Positions 19,234-27,934 of a DNA stretch of 64,000 bases are shown here, one piece after another. Numbering within the stretch: the stretch's first letter is position 1; every line of letters starts with the position of its first letter. The notes beneath the pieces were generated by a model. The model searched no databases and had not been told where the DNA came from. It saw nothing but the letters and a program-made list of their open reading frames with translations. This DNA is from Nocardioides sp. Soil774 (lineage in GTDB: Bacteria; Actinomycetota; Actinomycetes; Propionibacteriales; Nocardioidaceae): contig NZ_LMSM01000001.1 in assembly GCF_001428125.1 (NCBI RefSeq), forward strand, positions 1,306 to 65,305, given 5' to 3'. A program made the translations under genes and the position numbers.

Positions 19234-19761
19234 GTGACCACCGACGCCGCCCTCGCCGCCGACATCGACGCCACCTGCCGCCTCACGGGGGAGTTCACCC
19301 TCCGCTCCGGGCAGGTCGCGGACACCTACTTCGACAAGTACCTCTTCGAGGCCCAGCCCGCGCTGCTCGACCGGGTCGCCGCGCAGATGGTCGACCTGCT
19401 CCCCGAGGGCACCGAGCTGCTCGGCGGGCTCGAGCTCGGCGGCATCCCGCTCGCCACGATGGTGAGCGCGCGCACCGGCCTGCCCGCGCTGTTCGTGCGC
19501 AAGAAGGCCAAGGAGTACGGCACGGCCAAGCTCGCCGAGGGCCCCGACGTGGCCGGTCGCCGGATCACGATCATCGAGGACGTCATCACCACCGGTGGCG
19601 CGGTCCGCGACGCCACCCACGCCCTGCGCGAGCTCGGCGCGGTCGTCGAGGTCGTGGTGTGCGCCATCGACCGCTCGCCCGAGGGCAACCCGCTGGCCGA
19701 CGTGGACCTCGAGGTCCGGTCGGTGCTGACCCGCGCCGACCTCGACGCCGCGCGCGGCTGA
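19234..19761 (+). CDS. pyrE: Orotate phosphoribosyltransferase
   Basis: The 175-residue enzyme joins orotate and PRPP to give orotidine monophosphate in pyrimidine synthesis. It has the phosphoribosyltransferase PRPP loop IIEDVITTGGA (113-123), the dimer/active-site loop VRKKAKEYGTAK (about 88-99) and the N-terminal FTLRSGQ..TYFDKY segment specific to PyrE. Length is typical for the short actinobacterial form. TAGGGT (19221-19226) seven bases before GTG 19234 indicates a leaderless mRNA. No other pyr gene is in the window. Confidence 0.95.
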   Translation: MTTDAALAADIDATCRLTGEFTLRSGQVADTYFDKYLFEAQPALLDRVAAQMVDLLPEGTELLGGLELGGIPLATMVSARTGLPALFVRKKAKEYGTAKLAEGPDVAGRRITIIEDVITTGGAVRDATHALRELGAVVEVVVCAIDRSPEGNPLADVDLEVRSVLTRADLDAARG

Positions 19762-19786
19762 CGCCCGCCCAGGCGACGTACGTCGC

Positions 19787-20557
19787 TCAGTCGGCGTCGC
19801 GGCCGGTGATGTCGCGGTCGGGGCCGCCGTCGTGCTCGCCGACCTCGGCGCCCGCGGCCTCGGTGCGCCGGTGGCGCCACCACTCGATCGCGATCGGGAC
19901 GACCGAGAAGGCCAGGATCACGAGCACGAGCTTGTCGATGCTCGAGCCGAGTCCGGGGAAGGCGTCGCCGAGGAAGTAGCCGAGCGAGCAGATCGTGACG
20001 ACCCACAGGACAGCGCCCACCAGGCTCCACAGGAAGAACCGGTGCCGCTCCATGCGGGTCACCCCGGCCACGACCGTGATGTAGGTGCGCACGAACGGCA
20101 CGAAGCGACCGATGACGAGGGCCTTGTTGCCGTGGCGGTCGAAGAAGGCCGTGGTCTGGTCGAAGTACTTGCGCTTGATGATGCGCCCGTCGCGCTCGTA
20201 GAGCGGCGGGCCGATCCGGCGCCCGATCTCGTAGCCCACGACGTTGCCCATGAACGCACCGGCGGTGAGGACGGCGATCGCGATGAGCAGCTCGACGAGC
20301 GCCGGGCCGGGGAAGAGGTCGAGCTGCCCGGTGGCGATGAAGAGCCCGAGCGCGAAGAGCAGGGTGTCCCCGGGCAGGATCGGGAAGAACAGGCCGCACT
20401 CGACGAAGACGATCAGCAGGCTGATCCAGAACAGCTCGGTGCCGAAGCGGTCGAGCAGCCAGTTGGGGTCCATCCACTGGATGCCGAGCAGCATCGGATG
20501 GAGCGCGGCGCCCGACCAGGCCCCGGACCACGCATGGACGTCCCACAGTGCGTTCAC
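19787..20557 (-). CDS. DedA family membrane protein
   Basis: The 256-residue protein has the DedA/SNARE-associated pattern: an ECGLFFPILPGDTLLFALG amphipathic entry, the conserved Gly-rich GNVVGYEIGRRIGPPLY, and GRFVPFVRTYITVVAG with functionally important arginines. DedA proteins flip undecaprenyl phosphate or phosphatidylethanolamine and support proton-motive force and envelope stress resistance. Five hydrophobic stretches are evident. GTG 20557 follows TAGGGT by six bases. It converges with pyrE (25 bases apart) and is divergent from the TrmH gene. Confidence 0.9.
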   Translation of the reverse strand: MNALWDVHAWSGAWSGAALHPMLLGIQWMDPNWLLDRFGTELFWISLLIVFVECGLFFPILPGDTLLFALGLFIATGQLDLFPGPALVELLIAIAVLTAGAFMGNVVGYEIGRRIGPPLYERDGRIIKRKYFDQTTAFFDRHGNKALVIGRFVPFVRTYITVVAGVTRMERHRFFLWSLVGAVLWVVTICSLGYFLGDAFPGLGSSIDKLVLVILAFSVVPIAIEWWRHRRTEAAGAEVGEHDGGPDRDITGRDAD

Positions 20558-20620
20558 CGACCCACCCTAGCCAGCGCCTCCGCCTCGGACCTGATCGGGA
20601 GCGGTCCCTAGGGTGCAGGG

Positions 20621-21310
20621 GTGCAGGACGACGAGCGGGCCCCCTACGACCCGATGCCCCACGGTGCGCCGGAGGTCGGCGTGGGCCCGTGGGAGGGTCC
20701 GTGGCCCGAGGGCGAGCGGTGGGACCCCGACCTGCTGCGCGACGGCGACCGCCGCAACGTCGTCGACCGCTACCGCTACTGGAGCGTCGAGGCGATCGTG
20801 GCCGACCTCGACACCCGGCGCCACGGCTTCCACGTCGCGATCGAGAACTGGCAGCACGACTTCAACATCGGCACGATCGTGCGCACCGCCAACGCGTTCC
20901 TCGCCGCCGAGGTGCACATCGTCGGCAACCGGCGGTGGAACCGGCGCGGCGCCATGGTGACCGACCGCTACCAGCACGTGCGCCACCACCCCGACGCCGC
21001 GAGCCTCGCGGCGTACCTCCACGCCCTGCCGGAGCAGGACGGCGAGCGGGTGCGGCTGCTCGGCATCGACAACCTGCCCGGCTCGCTGCACCTCGAGACG
21101 ATGGAGATGCCGCGGCGGCCGTGCTTCCTGTTCGGGCAGGAGGGGCCGGGCCTCTCCGAGGCCGCGCGCGCCGCGTGTGACGGCACCTTCTCGATCGCCC
21201 AGTTCGGCTCGACCCGCTCGATCAACGCCAGCTCGGCCGCCGCCATCGCGATGCACAGCTGGGTGAGGGCGTACGCCGACCTCGGCGGCGAACAGGCCTG
21301 GCGCGGCTGA
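20621..21310 (+). CDS. TrmH family (SPOUT) RNA methyltransferase
   Basis: The 229-residue protein is a SpoU/TrmH 2'-O-ribose methyltransferase. Motif I is HDFNIGTIVRTANAF (about 86-100), motif II LFGQEGPGLS (about 168-177) and motif III FGSTRSINASSAAAIAMH (about 192-209). These form the SAM-binding trefoil knot. The tRNA or rRNA target is not predictable from sequence. GTG 20621 is preceded six bases upstream by TAGGGT (20609-20614). A strong hairpin terminator lies just after the stop. Confidence 0.9.
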   Translation: MQDDERAPYDPMPHGAPEVGVGPWEGPWPEGERWDPDLLRDGDRRNVVDRYRYWSVEAIVADLDTRRHGFHVAIENWQHDFNIGTIVRTANAFLAAEVHIVGNRRWNRRGAMVTDRYQHVRHHPDAASLAAYLHALPEQDGERVRLLGIDNLPGSLHLETMEMPRRPCFLFGQEGPGLSEAARAACDGTFSIAQFGSTRSINASSAAAIAMHSWVRAYADLGGEQAWRG

Positions 21311-21320
21311 GCCGGGTGAC

Positions 21321-21365
21321 GCGACCGGGGCCGGGATGTCCCCACGACACCCCGGACCCGGTCGC
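21321..21365 (+). terminator. Hairpin terminator after the TrmH-family gene
   Basis: GCGACCGGG (21321-21329) pairs with CCCGGTCGC (21357-21365), extended inward after one mismatch by CCGGG/CCCGG, with a 15-base loop. It begins 10 bases after the stop codon. A second dyad, CGCGTCA (21450-21456) / TGACGCG (21466-21472), lies nearer the convergent sigma-factor gene and may end that transcript. Nothing else was seen in the 200-base gap. Confidence 0.65.
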
Positions 21366-21512
21366 GGTCCAGGTGACCGCGCTGCGGCACCGCCGGGTGC
21401 CGATCCGCTGCCAGGGCTGGGCTGCAGCCTTCGCCGGTCGACGGGTCATCGCGTCAAAATAAGCCTGACGCGGGTGCCACGCCATACCCGTGCGGGTGCA
21501 GTCTGCCGCGCG

Positions 21513-22001
21513 TCAGCCGTGGCGCTGGGGCGCGAGTGCGACCTCCAGCGCCGCGAGGCCGCGGCTGCTGTGGCTCTTGACCGTGCCCTCGCTGACGCCG
21601 AGCTCCATCGCGGCCTCGCGCACCGAGAGCCCCAGCCAGTGCCGCAGCACGACGACCTTGCGCTGCTGCTCGGGGAGCGCCTGGAGCGCGTCGAAGAGCG
21701 CGGAGCGCTCCTCCACCGACGTGCCCACCTGGTCGACCCGCTCGGGGACCTCGTCGCTGGGCCTCTCACGCCGCCACGGCCGCCGCGACTCGTCGATGTT
21801 GGCGCGCACCATGATCTGGCGGACGTAGGCGTCCTCGTTGCCCTCGTGCCGGATCCGCGGCCAGGCGACGTAGAGCTTGGTCAGGGCGGTCTGGAGCAGG
21901 TCGTCGGCGCGGTGCCAGTCGCCGCACAGGGCGTACGCGATGCGGCGCAGGTGCGTCTGCCGGGCGGCGACGAAGTCCGAGAACGCTGCGTCGTGCCTCA
22001 C
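21513..22001 (-). CDS. SigE-family (ECF-like) RNA polymerase sigma factor
   Basis: The 162-residue protein has sigma region 2 (FVAARQTHLRRIAYALCGDWHRADDLLQTALTKLY, about 9-45) and region 4 (ALPEQQRKVVVLRHWLGLSVREAAMELGVSEGTVKSHSSRGL, about 105-148) of the actinobacterial SigE-type ECF group. It should direct polymerase to a small regulon. GTG 22001 overlaps the stop of the upstream membrane protein gene in a GTGA, so the two are translationally coupled. The membrane partner comes first in the operon, whereas in most such pairs the sigma gene leads. Confidence 0.9.
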   Translation of the reverse strand: MRHDAAFSDFVAARQTHLRRIAYALCGDWHRADDLLQTALTKLYVAWPRIRHEGNEDAYVRQIMVRANIDESRRPWRRERPSDEVPERVDQVGTSVEERSALFDALQALPEQQRKVVVLRHWLGLSVREAAMELGVSEGTVKSHSSRGLAALEVALAPQRHG

Positions 22002-23146
22002 CGCAGACCACCTTCGTCGCTGCGGTCCCCGGCGAAGGCGATGAAGTCGTCGAGCGTCGTTGCGCCGTCCGCCTTCTCGGCGGCGAACGTCGTGACGCCG
22101 TCCTCCCGGTCGAAACGCAGGACGAGCACGAACCAGCGCTCCCCCTGCCAGCTCACGAGGGCCAGCGCCGAAGGCACCTCGCTGGTGCCGTACGCCGGCA
22201 GGTCGGGTCGGGCCCGTTGGTCGAGGACCTCGACGCCGGCGACCGCCGGTCGCACCGTGCCGTCGTCCTCCAGCTCCACCAGACGCACGCGCGGTCCGCC
22301 CGTCTCCAGGGCCACGTGGTCGGCCAGCCACTGGTCGAACGTGAGCCAGCCGGACTCGGCCTCCAGCTCCCACGCCGACGCGTCGCCGCCCTGGGTGAAC
22401 AGCGCCCACGTCGTCCGACCCTCGGACCGGAGCACCAGTCCGAGCGAGTCGTCCCCGGGAACGGGGTCCTCGACCTGCCTGACCACGGTGACCCCGGGCG
22501 CCGCCTCGAGGTTGCCCCCGTGCCACGTGGCCAGGCCGCCGGCCAGGCCGGGGACGTCGTCGGCAGGTGCGGAGGTCATCCCGCCGTTGGCCACCTCGGC
22601 GCGGACGAAGGCGTCGAAGGAGTCGGCGAAGCCGTCCTCGGGACGGGTGGACGACATGCTGCTGCCGCCGTCGTCCCACTCCAGCACGAGCCACCACCGA
22701 TCGCCGCGATAGCTGATGTCGAGCGCTGCCGACTCGGTGGCCTTGCCCGGGAACAGGTCGTCCCGGCGCTCGTGCACGACGGCACCCTGCCGGATCTCGA
22801 GCCCGTCGGGCGGCATGGTGCGTGCGGGCGGTTCGCCCTTGCGCCACGGAAAGAGGTGCGGCTCGTCCTGGGGTGACGGGGCCGGCGAACCCGTCGGCGA
22901 GGGGGATGTCGGCGCGGGTGGGTCGGTGGCCACCGGTGTCTCGGTGCTGCGCGGCGAGTGCGCCGGGGCCACGCCCCAGGCGGCCCCGACGACGACGGCC
23001 GCGGCGCACGCCGCGATGGCAGCCGACCTGGCGCGGCGACGGCGTACGGCCCGGTGCCCGGCAGCGACGTAGAGCCCGGCTGGGACGTCGGGTGCGCTCC
23101 CGAACGAGTCGTCGAGCTCGCGCTGCCAGTCGATCTCGGTGTCCAT
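21998..23146 (-). CDS. Single-span membrane protein coupled to the SigE-type sigma factor
   Basis: The 382-residue protein has a short charged N-terminus, one membrane helix near 38-57 (SAAIAACAAAVVVGAAWGVA), a Pro/Thr/Ser-rich extracytoplasmic linker (about 62-95) and a large outer domain with repeated W-rich strands (DRWWLVLEWDDG and GERWFVLVLRFD) that look like two copies of a related module. It has no anti-sigma zinc-binding motif. By position and topology it could sense an envelope signal and control the sigma factor, but that is inference. ATG 23146 has GGAAGG upstream. Confidence 0.75.
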   Translation of the reverse strand: MDTEIDWQRELDDSFGSAPDVPAGLYVAAGHRAVRRRRARSAAIAACAAAVVVGAAWGVAPAHSPRSTETPVATDPPAPTSPSPTGSPAPSPQDEPHLFPWRKGEPPARTMPPDGLEIRQGAVVHERRDDLFPGKATESAALDISYRGDRWWLVLEWDDGGSSMSSTRPEDGFADSFDAFVRAEVANGGMTSAPADDVPGLAGGLATWHGGNLEAAPGVTVVRQVEDPVPGDDSLGLVLRSEGRTTWALFTQGGDASAWELEAESGWLTFDQWLADHVALETGGPRVRLVELEDDGTVRPAVAGVEVLDQRARPDLPAYGTSEVPSALALVSWQGERWFVLVLRFDREDGVTTFAAEKADGATTLDDFIAFAGDRSDEGGLR

Positions 23147-23304
23147 GCGACGTCCTTCCCCCGTGCTGAGTGTTCCACCGGTCAACACGGAGTCGCGGCT
23201 GCTTCGGTTGTCACGGGGTGAGACGGCTGCTCGCCCGGTTCGCGACCGGTGGGTAGCCACTAGGGTTGGGAACGCCTGCAGGACCACAGCTGAGGAGAAC
23301 CGCC

Positions 23305-24339
23305 GTGCCCATCGCCACCCCCGAGGTCTACGCGCAGATGCTGGACGCCGCGAAGGAGAGGTCCTTCGCCTACCCGGCCATCAACGTGTCCTCGTCCCAG
23401 ACGCTCAACGCCGCGCTCAAGGGCTTCGCCGACGCCGGCTCCGACGGCATCATCCAGGTCTCCACCGGCGGCGCGGAGTATCTCTCCGGCCCGTCCGTGA
23501 AGGACATGGTCACGGGCTCGGTCGCCTTCGCCGCCTATGCCGTCGAGGTCGCCAAGAACTACCCCGTCAACATCGCGCTCCACACCGACCACTGCCCCAA
23601 GGACAAGCTCGACGGCTTCGTCCGCCCGCTGCTCGACATCTCCGCCGAGCGCGTGGCGCGCGGCGAGGCGCCGCTGTTCCAGTCGCACATGTGGGACGGC
23701 TCGGCGGTGCCGCTGGAGGAGAACCTGCAGATCGCCGAGGAGCTGCTGGCGCGCTGCGCCGCGGCCAACATCATCCTCGAGATCGAGGTGGGCGTCGTCG
23801 GCGGCGAGGAGGACGGCGTCGCCAACGAGATCAACGACCAACTCTACACCACGCCCGAGGACGCCATCGCCACGATCAAGGCGCTCGGCTCCGGTGAGAA
23901 GGGCCGCTACATGACGGCCCTGACCTTCGGCAACGTCCACGGCGTCTACAAGCCGGGCAACGTCAAGCTGCGCCCGGAGATCCTCAAGTCGGCCCAGGAG
24001 GCCGCGGCCTCCGAGCTGGGTCTGGGCTCCGACGCCCGCCCCTTCGACCTCGTCTTCCACGGCGGTTCGGGCTCGACCGCGCAGGAGATCAGCGACGCGG
24101 TCGACTTCGGCGTGGTGAAGATGAACGTCGACACCGACACCCAGTACGCCTTCACCCGCCCGGTCGCCGCGCACATGTTCGCCCACTACGACGGCGTGCT
24201 GAAGGTCGACGGCGAGGTCGGCAACAAGAAGCAGTACGACCCCCGCGCCTGGGGCAAGGCCGCCGAGGGCGGCATGGCCGCGCGCATCGTCGAGGCGTGC
24301 GAGAACCTGCGCTCCGCGGGCACCTCGCTCGCCGGCTGA
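23305..24339 (+). CDS. fba: Class II fructose-bisphosphate aldolase
   Basis: The 344-residue enzyme catalyses the reversible cleavage of fructose 1,6-bisphosphate in glycolysis and gluconeogenesis. Class II motifs are present: PAINVSSSQTLNAALKGF near the start, the zinc/active-site segment IALHTDHCPKDKLDGF near 93-108, EIEVGVVGGEEDGV near 160, and the phosphate-binding HGGSGSTAQEI and KMNVDTDTQYAF. GTG 23305 has GAGGAG nine bases upstream. The box TAGGGT at 23261-23266 gives a leadered transcript, unlike many neighbours. Two hairpins of a repeated family lie downstream. Confidence 0.96.
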   Translation: MPIATPEVYAQMLDAAKERSFAYPAINVSSSQTLNAALKGFADAGSDGIIQVSTGGAEYLSGPSVKDMVTGSVAFAAYAVEVAKNYPVNIALHTDHCPKDKLDGFVRPLLDISAERVARGEAPLFQSHMWDGSAVPLEENLQIAEELLARCAAANIILEIEVGVVGGEEDGVANEINDQLYTTPEDAIATIKALGSGEKGRYMTALTFGNVHGVYKPGNVKLRPEILKSAQEAAASELGLGSDARPFDLVFHGGSGSTAQEISDAVDFGVVKMNVDTDTQYAFTRPVAAHMFAHYDGVLKVDGEVGNKKQYDPRAWGKAAEGGMAARIVEACENLRSAGTSLAG

Positions 24340-24374
24340 GGCAGCTCCCTGACGCCGTACCCAGATCCACCACC

Positions 24375-24428
24375 GAGCGGTGCGTGAGGGGGATTCCGCA
24401 GCCCGGACAGCCCCCTCACGCACCGCTC
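24375..24428. repeat. Hairpin repeat, family A, copy 1
   Basis: GAGCGGTGCGTGAGGGGG (24375-24392) is perfectly complementary to 24411-24428, with an 18-base centre that can form a small TCCG/CGGA stem. It lies 36 bases after the aldolase stop, between convergent genes, so it can act as a bidirectional terminator. The outer GCGGTGCGTG is shared with copies 2 and 3. Confidence 0.8.
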
Positions 24429-24457
24429 GTGCGTGTGTCGGAGCACGGCGCACCCGC

Positions 24458-24511
24458 GGGCGGTGAGTGAGGAGGATTTCGTACCTCGGAAATCCTCCTC
24501 ACGCACCGCCC
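24458..24511. repeat. Hairpin repeat, family A, copy 2
   Basis: Arms 24458-24480 and 24489-24511 pair over 23 bp with a single mismatch (position 24466). The loop is GTACCTCG. The arm begins GGGCGGTG and contains GTGAGGAGG, matching copy 1 in its outer half. It is 29 bases from copy 1 and 33 bases from the 3' end of the MFS gene. Confidence 0.8.
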
Positions 24512-24544
24512 AGACGTCCGAGGCGTACGCCGCCGCGGCGCGGG

Positions 24545-26080
24545 TCAGCGCGGCGCGGGCTCCGCGTCGGCCCCCGCGTCGTCACGGGCCGGTGCGTCGG
24601 CAAAGTGGCGCGGCCGCTCGAAGAAGAGCACGGCGACGAGGCCGAGCGCCAGCACCGCCGGCAGGAGCAGCAGTGCCTGCGCCATCGCGTCGGTGAAGGG
24701 GCCGGCGACCTGGGCGGGCAGCGTCGTGCCGGTCGCGCCGCCCTCGGACGGGGAGAAGGACAGGCCGTTGGCCGCGAGCCGCGCGTCGATGAGCACCGCG
24801 ATGGCCGCCGACCCCAGCACGGCGCCGACCTGGCGCGTCGCGTTGTAGACCCCGGAGCCGGCGCCGGCCCGCTGGGGCGGCAGGTTGCGGTTGGCCGTGG
24901 TGGCCAACGGGCCCCACAGGAACGAGCTGCCCAGGCCCATCAACGCGAAGACCGCGAGCAGCTGCCACAGCGGGGTGTCGGGGGCCAGCACCACGCTCAG
25001 CAGGAGCAGTGCCAGGCCGAGCCCGGCGAACCCGCCGACGGTCAGCGTGCGCGGGTGCACGCGGTCGGTCAGCTTCCCGGTGAGCGGCGCGGTGACGATC
25101 GACATGACCGCCATCGGCACGAGCAGCAGCCCGGCCTGGGTCGGGGAGTAGCCCCGCACCAGCTGGGCCCACAGCATCAGCGGGAAGCCCATCGCGGTGA
25201 AGGCGAAGGACACGGTGGTGATGGACAGGTTGGAGACCGAGAAGTTGCGGTCGCGGAACAGGCTCAGCGGGACCAGCGGCTCCTGGCGGTTGCGCGCCTG
25301 CCAGAGCACGAACAGCCCGAGCACGACCAGGCCCACGACGATCAGGCGCCACACGGTGATCGGGCCGGTGATGGTGGACCAGTCGTACTGCTCGCCCTCC
25401 TGGATGCCGAAGACCAGCAGGAACATGCCCGCGCCGCTCAGCGCCACGCCCAGCCAGTCGAAGGAGTGGGTGTGGGTCTCCAGCCTCGGCACGAGCCGCC
25501 ACGCGAGGGCGAAGGCGACGATCCCGACGGGCACGTTGACGAAGAAGATCCACTCCCAGCCGAGGCTGTCGACGAGCAGCCCGCCGGCGATCGGACCGAC
25601 CAGCGTGGCGACGCCCGCCGTCGCGCCCCACAGCGCCATCGCCGAGCCGCGCCGCTCGATCGGGAAGATGCGCGTGATGACGGCCATCGTCTGCGGCGTC
25701 ATCATCGACGCGCCCAGACCCTGGGCGACGCGCGCCGCGATCAGGCCCTCGATCGTGGTCGTCAGCCCGCACGCGAGCGAGGCGATCGTGAAGACCGTCA
25801 GCCCGACGAGGTAGAGGTTCTTCGGGCCGAAGCGGTCACCGAGCCGACCGGTGATCAGCACCGGGACGGCGTAGGCCAGGAGGTAGGCGCTGGTGACCCA
25901 GACGACCTCGTTGACCCCGGCCTGCAGGTCCTCGATGATCGCCGGCGTCGCCACCGTGACGATCGTGGTGTCGACCAGGATCATGAAGAAGCCGATGCAC
26001 AGCGCCCAGAGGGCGGGCCACGGGTCGGGCTGCTCGGTCCCGGTGGCGTCGGTGGTGGTCGGCGGGGTCGGTGCGGTCAC
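24545..26080 (-). CDS. MFS drug-efflux transporter, DHA2 (EmrB/QacA) type
   Basis: The 511-residue protein has about 14 hydrophobic spans, as in DHA2 H+-drug antiporters. Markers include FFMILVDTTIVTVATPAI (motif D1 in the first span), LITGRLGDRFGPKNLY (motif A) and the motif C-like segment GATAGVATLVGPIAGGLLVD. It probably expels cationic or amphipathic compounds; specificity is unknown. GTG 26080 is chosen because the upstream part of the open frame runs through the hairpin at 26133-26184. No regulator gene is adjacent. Family A hairpins flank it on both sides. Confidence 0.9.
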   Translation of the reverse strand: MTAPTPPTTTDATGTEQPDPWPALWALCIGFFMILVDTTIVTVATPAIIEDLQAGVNEVVWVTSAYLLAYAVPVLITGRLGDRFGPKNLYLVGLTVFTIASLACGLTTTIEGLIAARVAQGLGASMMTPQTMAVITRIFPIERRGSAMALWGATAGVATLVGPIAGGLLVDSLGWEWIFFVNVPVGIVAFALAWRLVPRLETHTHSFDWLGVALSGAGMFLLVFGIQEGEQYDWSTITGPITVWRLIVVGLVVLGLFVLWQARNRQEPLVPLSLFRDRNFSVSNLSITTVSFAFTAMGFPLMLWAQLVRGYSPTQAGLLLVPMAVMSIVTAPLTGKLTDRVHPRTLTVGGFAGLGLALLLLSVVLAPDTPLWQLLAVFALMGLGSSFLWGPLATTANRNLPPQRAGAGSGVYNATRQVGAVLGSAAIAVLIDARLAANGLSFSPSEGGATGTTLPAQVAGPFTDAMAQALLLLPAVLALGLVAVLFFERPRHFADAPARDDAGADAEPAPR

Positions 26081-26132
26081 GACCCCAGTGAACACCGGCG
26101 GTCCGACATCGATTCCTGGTCGCGGACGCCGA

Positions 26133-26184
26133 AGCGGTGCGTGGCGCGGGTTCCCGGAGCCGGGAACCCGCCCCACGCACCGCT
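26133..26184. repeat. Hairpin repeat, family A, copy 3
   Basis: Arms 26133-26157 and 26160-26184 pair over 25 bp with one C-C mismatch and a two-base loop. The outer arm AGCGGTGCGTGG matches copies 1 and 2 (24375-24511). It lies 19 bases beyond the stop of the leftward symporter gene and can serve as its terminator, ahead of the MFS gene read in the same direction. Confidence 0.8.
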
Positions 26185-26203
26185 CAGGTGGTGGCGTACG
26201 ACG

Positions 26204-27934
26204 TCAGCGCGCGGGCGCGTTGCCCGGGATGTCGTCCGGGTCGCCGTAGGGGTCGCCGTGGTGCGTGTGCTCGCTGAGGTCCTTCTTCACCCGCGGGTCG
26301 TCGGCGTCGGCGAAGTAGTCGAACGGGATCGTCTCGTCGCGGCCGTTGGAGACCTTGACCGCGTTGAGCACCGCACTGATGACGACCGCGAGCACCACGT
26401 TGATGACGAACGCCGTCATCGCGATGTAGCCCAGCTCGCCGATCACCGGGATCGGGTCGAGCGAGCCACCGAAGTGGTTGATGCCGGCGCGCGGGTTGGC
26501 CACGTTCCACGCCTGCCACGTGCCGTAGACCATGCCGACCGCCCAGCCGGCGAGCAGGCCGTGGCGGTGGAACCACCGGGTGAAGAGGCTGAACACCACG
26601 GCCGGGAACGTCTGCAGGATCCAGATGCCGCCGAGGAGCTGGAAGTTGATCGCGTTCTGCTTGTCGAGCGTGAGCACGAAGACCAGCGCGAACGCCTTCA
26701 CCAGCAGCGACATCAGCTTGGAGACCTTCGCCTCCTGGGCCGGGGTGGCGTCCTTCTTGATCCACTCCTTGTAGATGTTGCGGCTGAAGGTGTTGGCCGC
26801 GGCGATCGACATGATCGCGGCCGGCACCAGGGCGCCGATCGCGATGGCGGCGAAGGCCACGCCGGCGAACCACGCCGGGAACATGTCCTCGAACAGCTGC
26901 GGGATCACCAGCTGCGCGTTGGGCTTGCCGTCGAGGCCGATCGGCTGCGTCCCCGCGGCGATCGCGACCCAGCCGAGCAGGGCCAGGAGACCGAGCACGA
27001 AGGAGTACGCCGGCAGGATCGCGGCGTTGCGCCGGATCGTGTTGCGCGAGTTCGACGACAGCGACGCGGTCACCGAGTGCGGGTACATGAACAGCGCCAT
27101 CGCCGAGCCGAGCGCCAGCGTGGCGTAGGCGAACGCCGCTCCGCCCTCACCGAGCGACGGGATGAAGGCGCCATTGGGCTTGCCGTCGACGGGGTTGGCC
27201 GCGCTCATCTTGTCCTGCGCCGCGCCGAAGATCGAGTCCCAGCCACCGACCTGGCCGGGCAGGTAGACGATCGCCACGATGATCACGAGGTAGATCAGGA
27301 TGTCCTTGACGAACGCGATCACCGCAGGGGCGCGCAGGCCGCTGGAGTAGGTGTAGGCCGCCAGCACCGCGAAGGCGATGAGGAGCGGCGCGTCCTTGGC
27401 GAGGACGTTGTCGCCGCCACCGAGCCCGGCCACCTCGAGCACCGCCTGGATGCCGACGAGCTGCAGCGCGATGTAGGGCATGGTCGCCACGAATCCGGTG
27501 ACCGCCACTGCGAGCGACAGGGTGCGGTCGTCGTACCTGCCGCGCACGAAGTCGGCCGTCGTCACGTAGCCGTGGCGGTGGCTCACCGACCACAACCGCG
27601 CCATGAAGATGAAGATGATCGGGTAGAGGATGATCGTGTAGGGCACGGCGAAGAAGCCGGCCACGGCACCCGTCGCGAACATCGCCGCCGGCACGGCCAC
27701 GAACGTGTACGCCGTGTAGAGGTCGCCGCCGAGCAGGAACCACGTGATCCAGGTGCCGAACTTGCGACCCCCCAGGCCCCACTCGTCGAGCGACTCCATG
27801 GAGTCGGCGCGCATGAAGCGTGACGCCATGAAACCGGCGACGGTGACGATCAGGAACAGGACGATCAGGACCGCGAGGGCGACGCCGTTGACGCCGCCGG
27901 TGTCCGCCGCCATCACGGCGACCTGCGGCGTCAT
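26204..27934 (-). CDS. Sodium:solute symporter family protein (MctP-like monocarboxylate/solute uptake)
   Basis: The 576-residue SSS-family transporter has about 13 spans with the family core: GGRKFGTWITWFLLGGDLYTAYTFVAVPAAMFA near the start, then the YVTTADFVRGRYDD loop and AIMSIAAANTFSRNIYKEWIK. This pattern is typical of actinobacterial uptake systems for short carboxylates such as acetate, pyruvate or lactate. Which substrate it takes is not known. Its ATG overlaps the stop of a DUF3311 gene (ATGA), the standard partner of this transporter type. A family A hairpin follows the stop. Confidence 0.9.
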   Translation of the reverse strand: MTPQVAVMAADTGGVNGVALAVLIVLFLIVTVAGFMASRFMRADSMESLDEWGLGGRKFGTWITWFLLGGDLYTAYTFVAVPAAMFATGAVAGFFAVPYTIILYPIIFIFMARLWSVSHRHGYVTTADFVRGRYDDRTLSLAVAVTGFVATMPYIALQLVGIQAVLEVAGLGGGDNVLAKDAPLLIAFAVLAAYTYSSGLRAPAVIAFVKDILIYLVIIVAIVYLPGQVGGWDSIFGAAQDKMSAANPVDGKPNGAFIPSLGEGGAAFAYATLALGSAMALFMYPHSVTASLSSNSRNTIRRNAAILPAYSFVLGLLALLGWVAIAAGTQPIGLDGKPNAQLVIPQLFEDMFPAWFAGVAFAAIAIGALVPAAIMSIAAANTFSRNIYKEWIKKDATPAQEAKVSKLMSLLVKAFALVFVLTLDKQNAINFQLLGGIWILQTFPAVVFSLFTRWFHRHGLLAGWAVGMVYGTWQAWNVANPRAGINHFGGSLDPIPVIGELGYIAMTAFVINVVLAVVISAVLNAVKVSNGRDETIPFDYFADADDPRVKKDLSEHTHHGDPYGDPDDIPGNAPAR

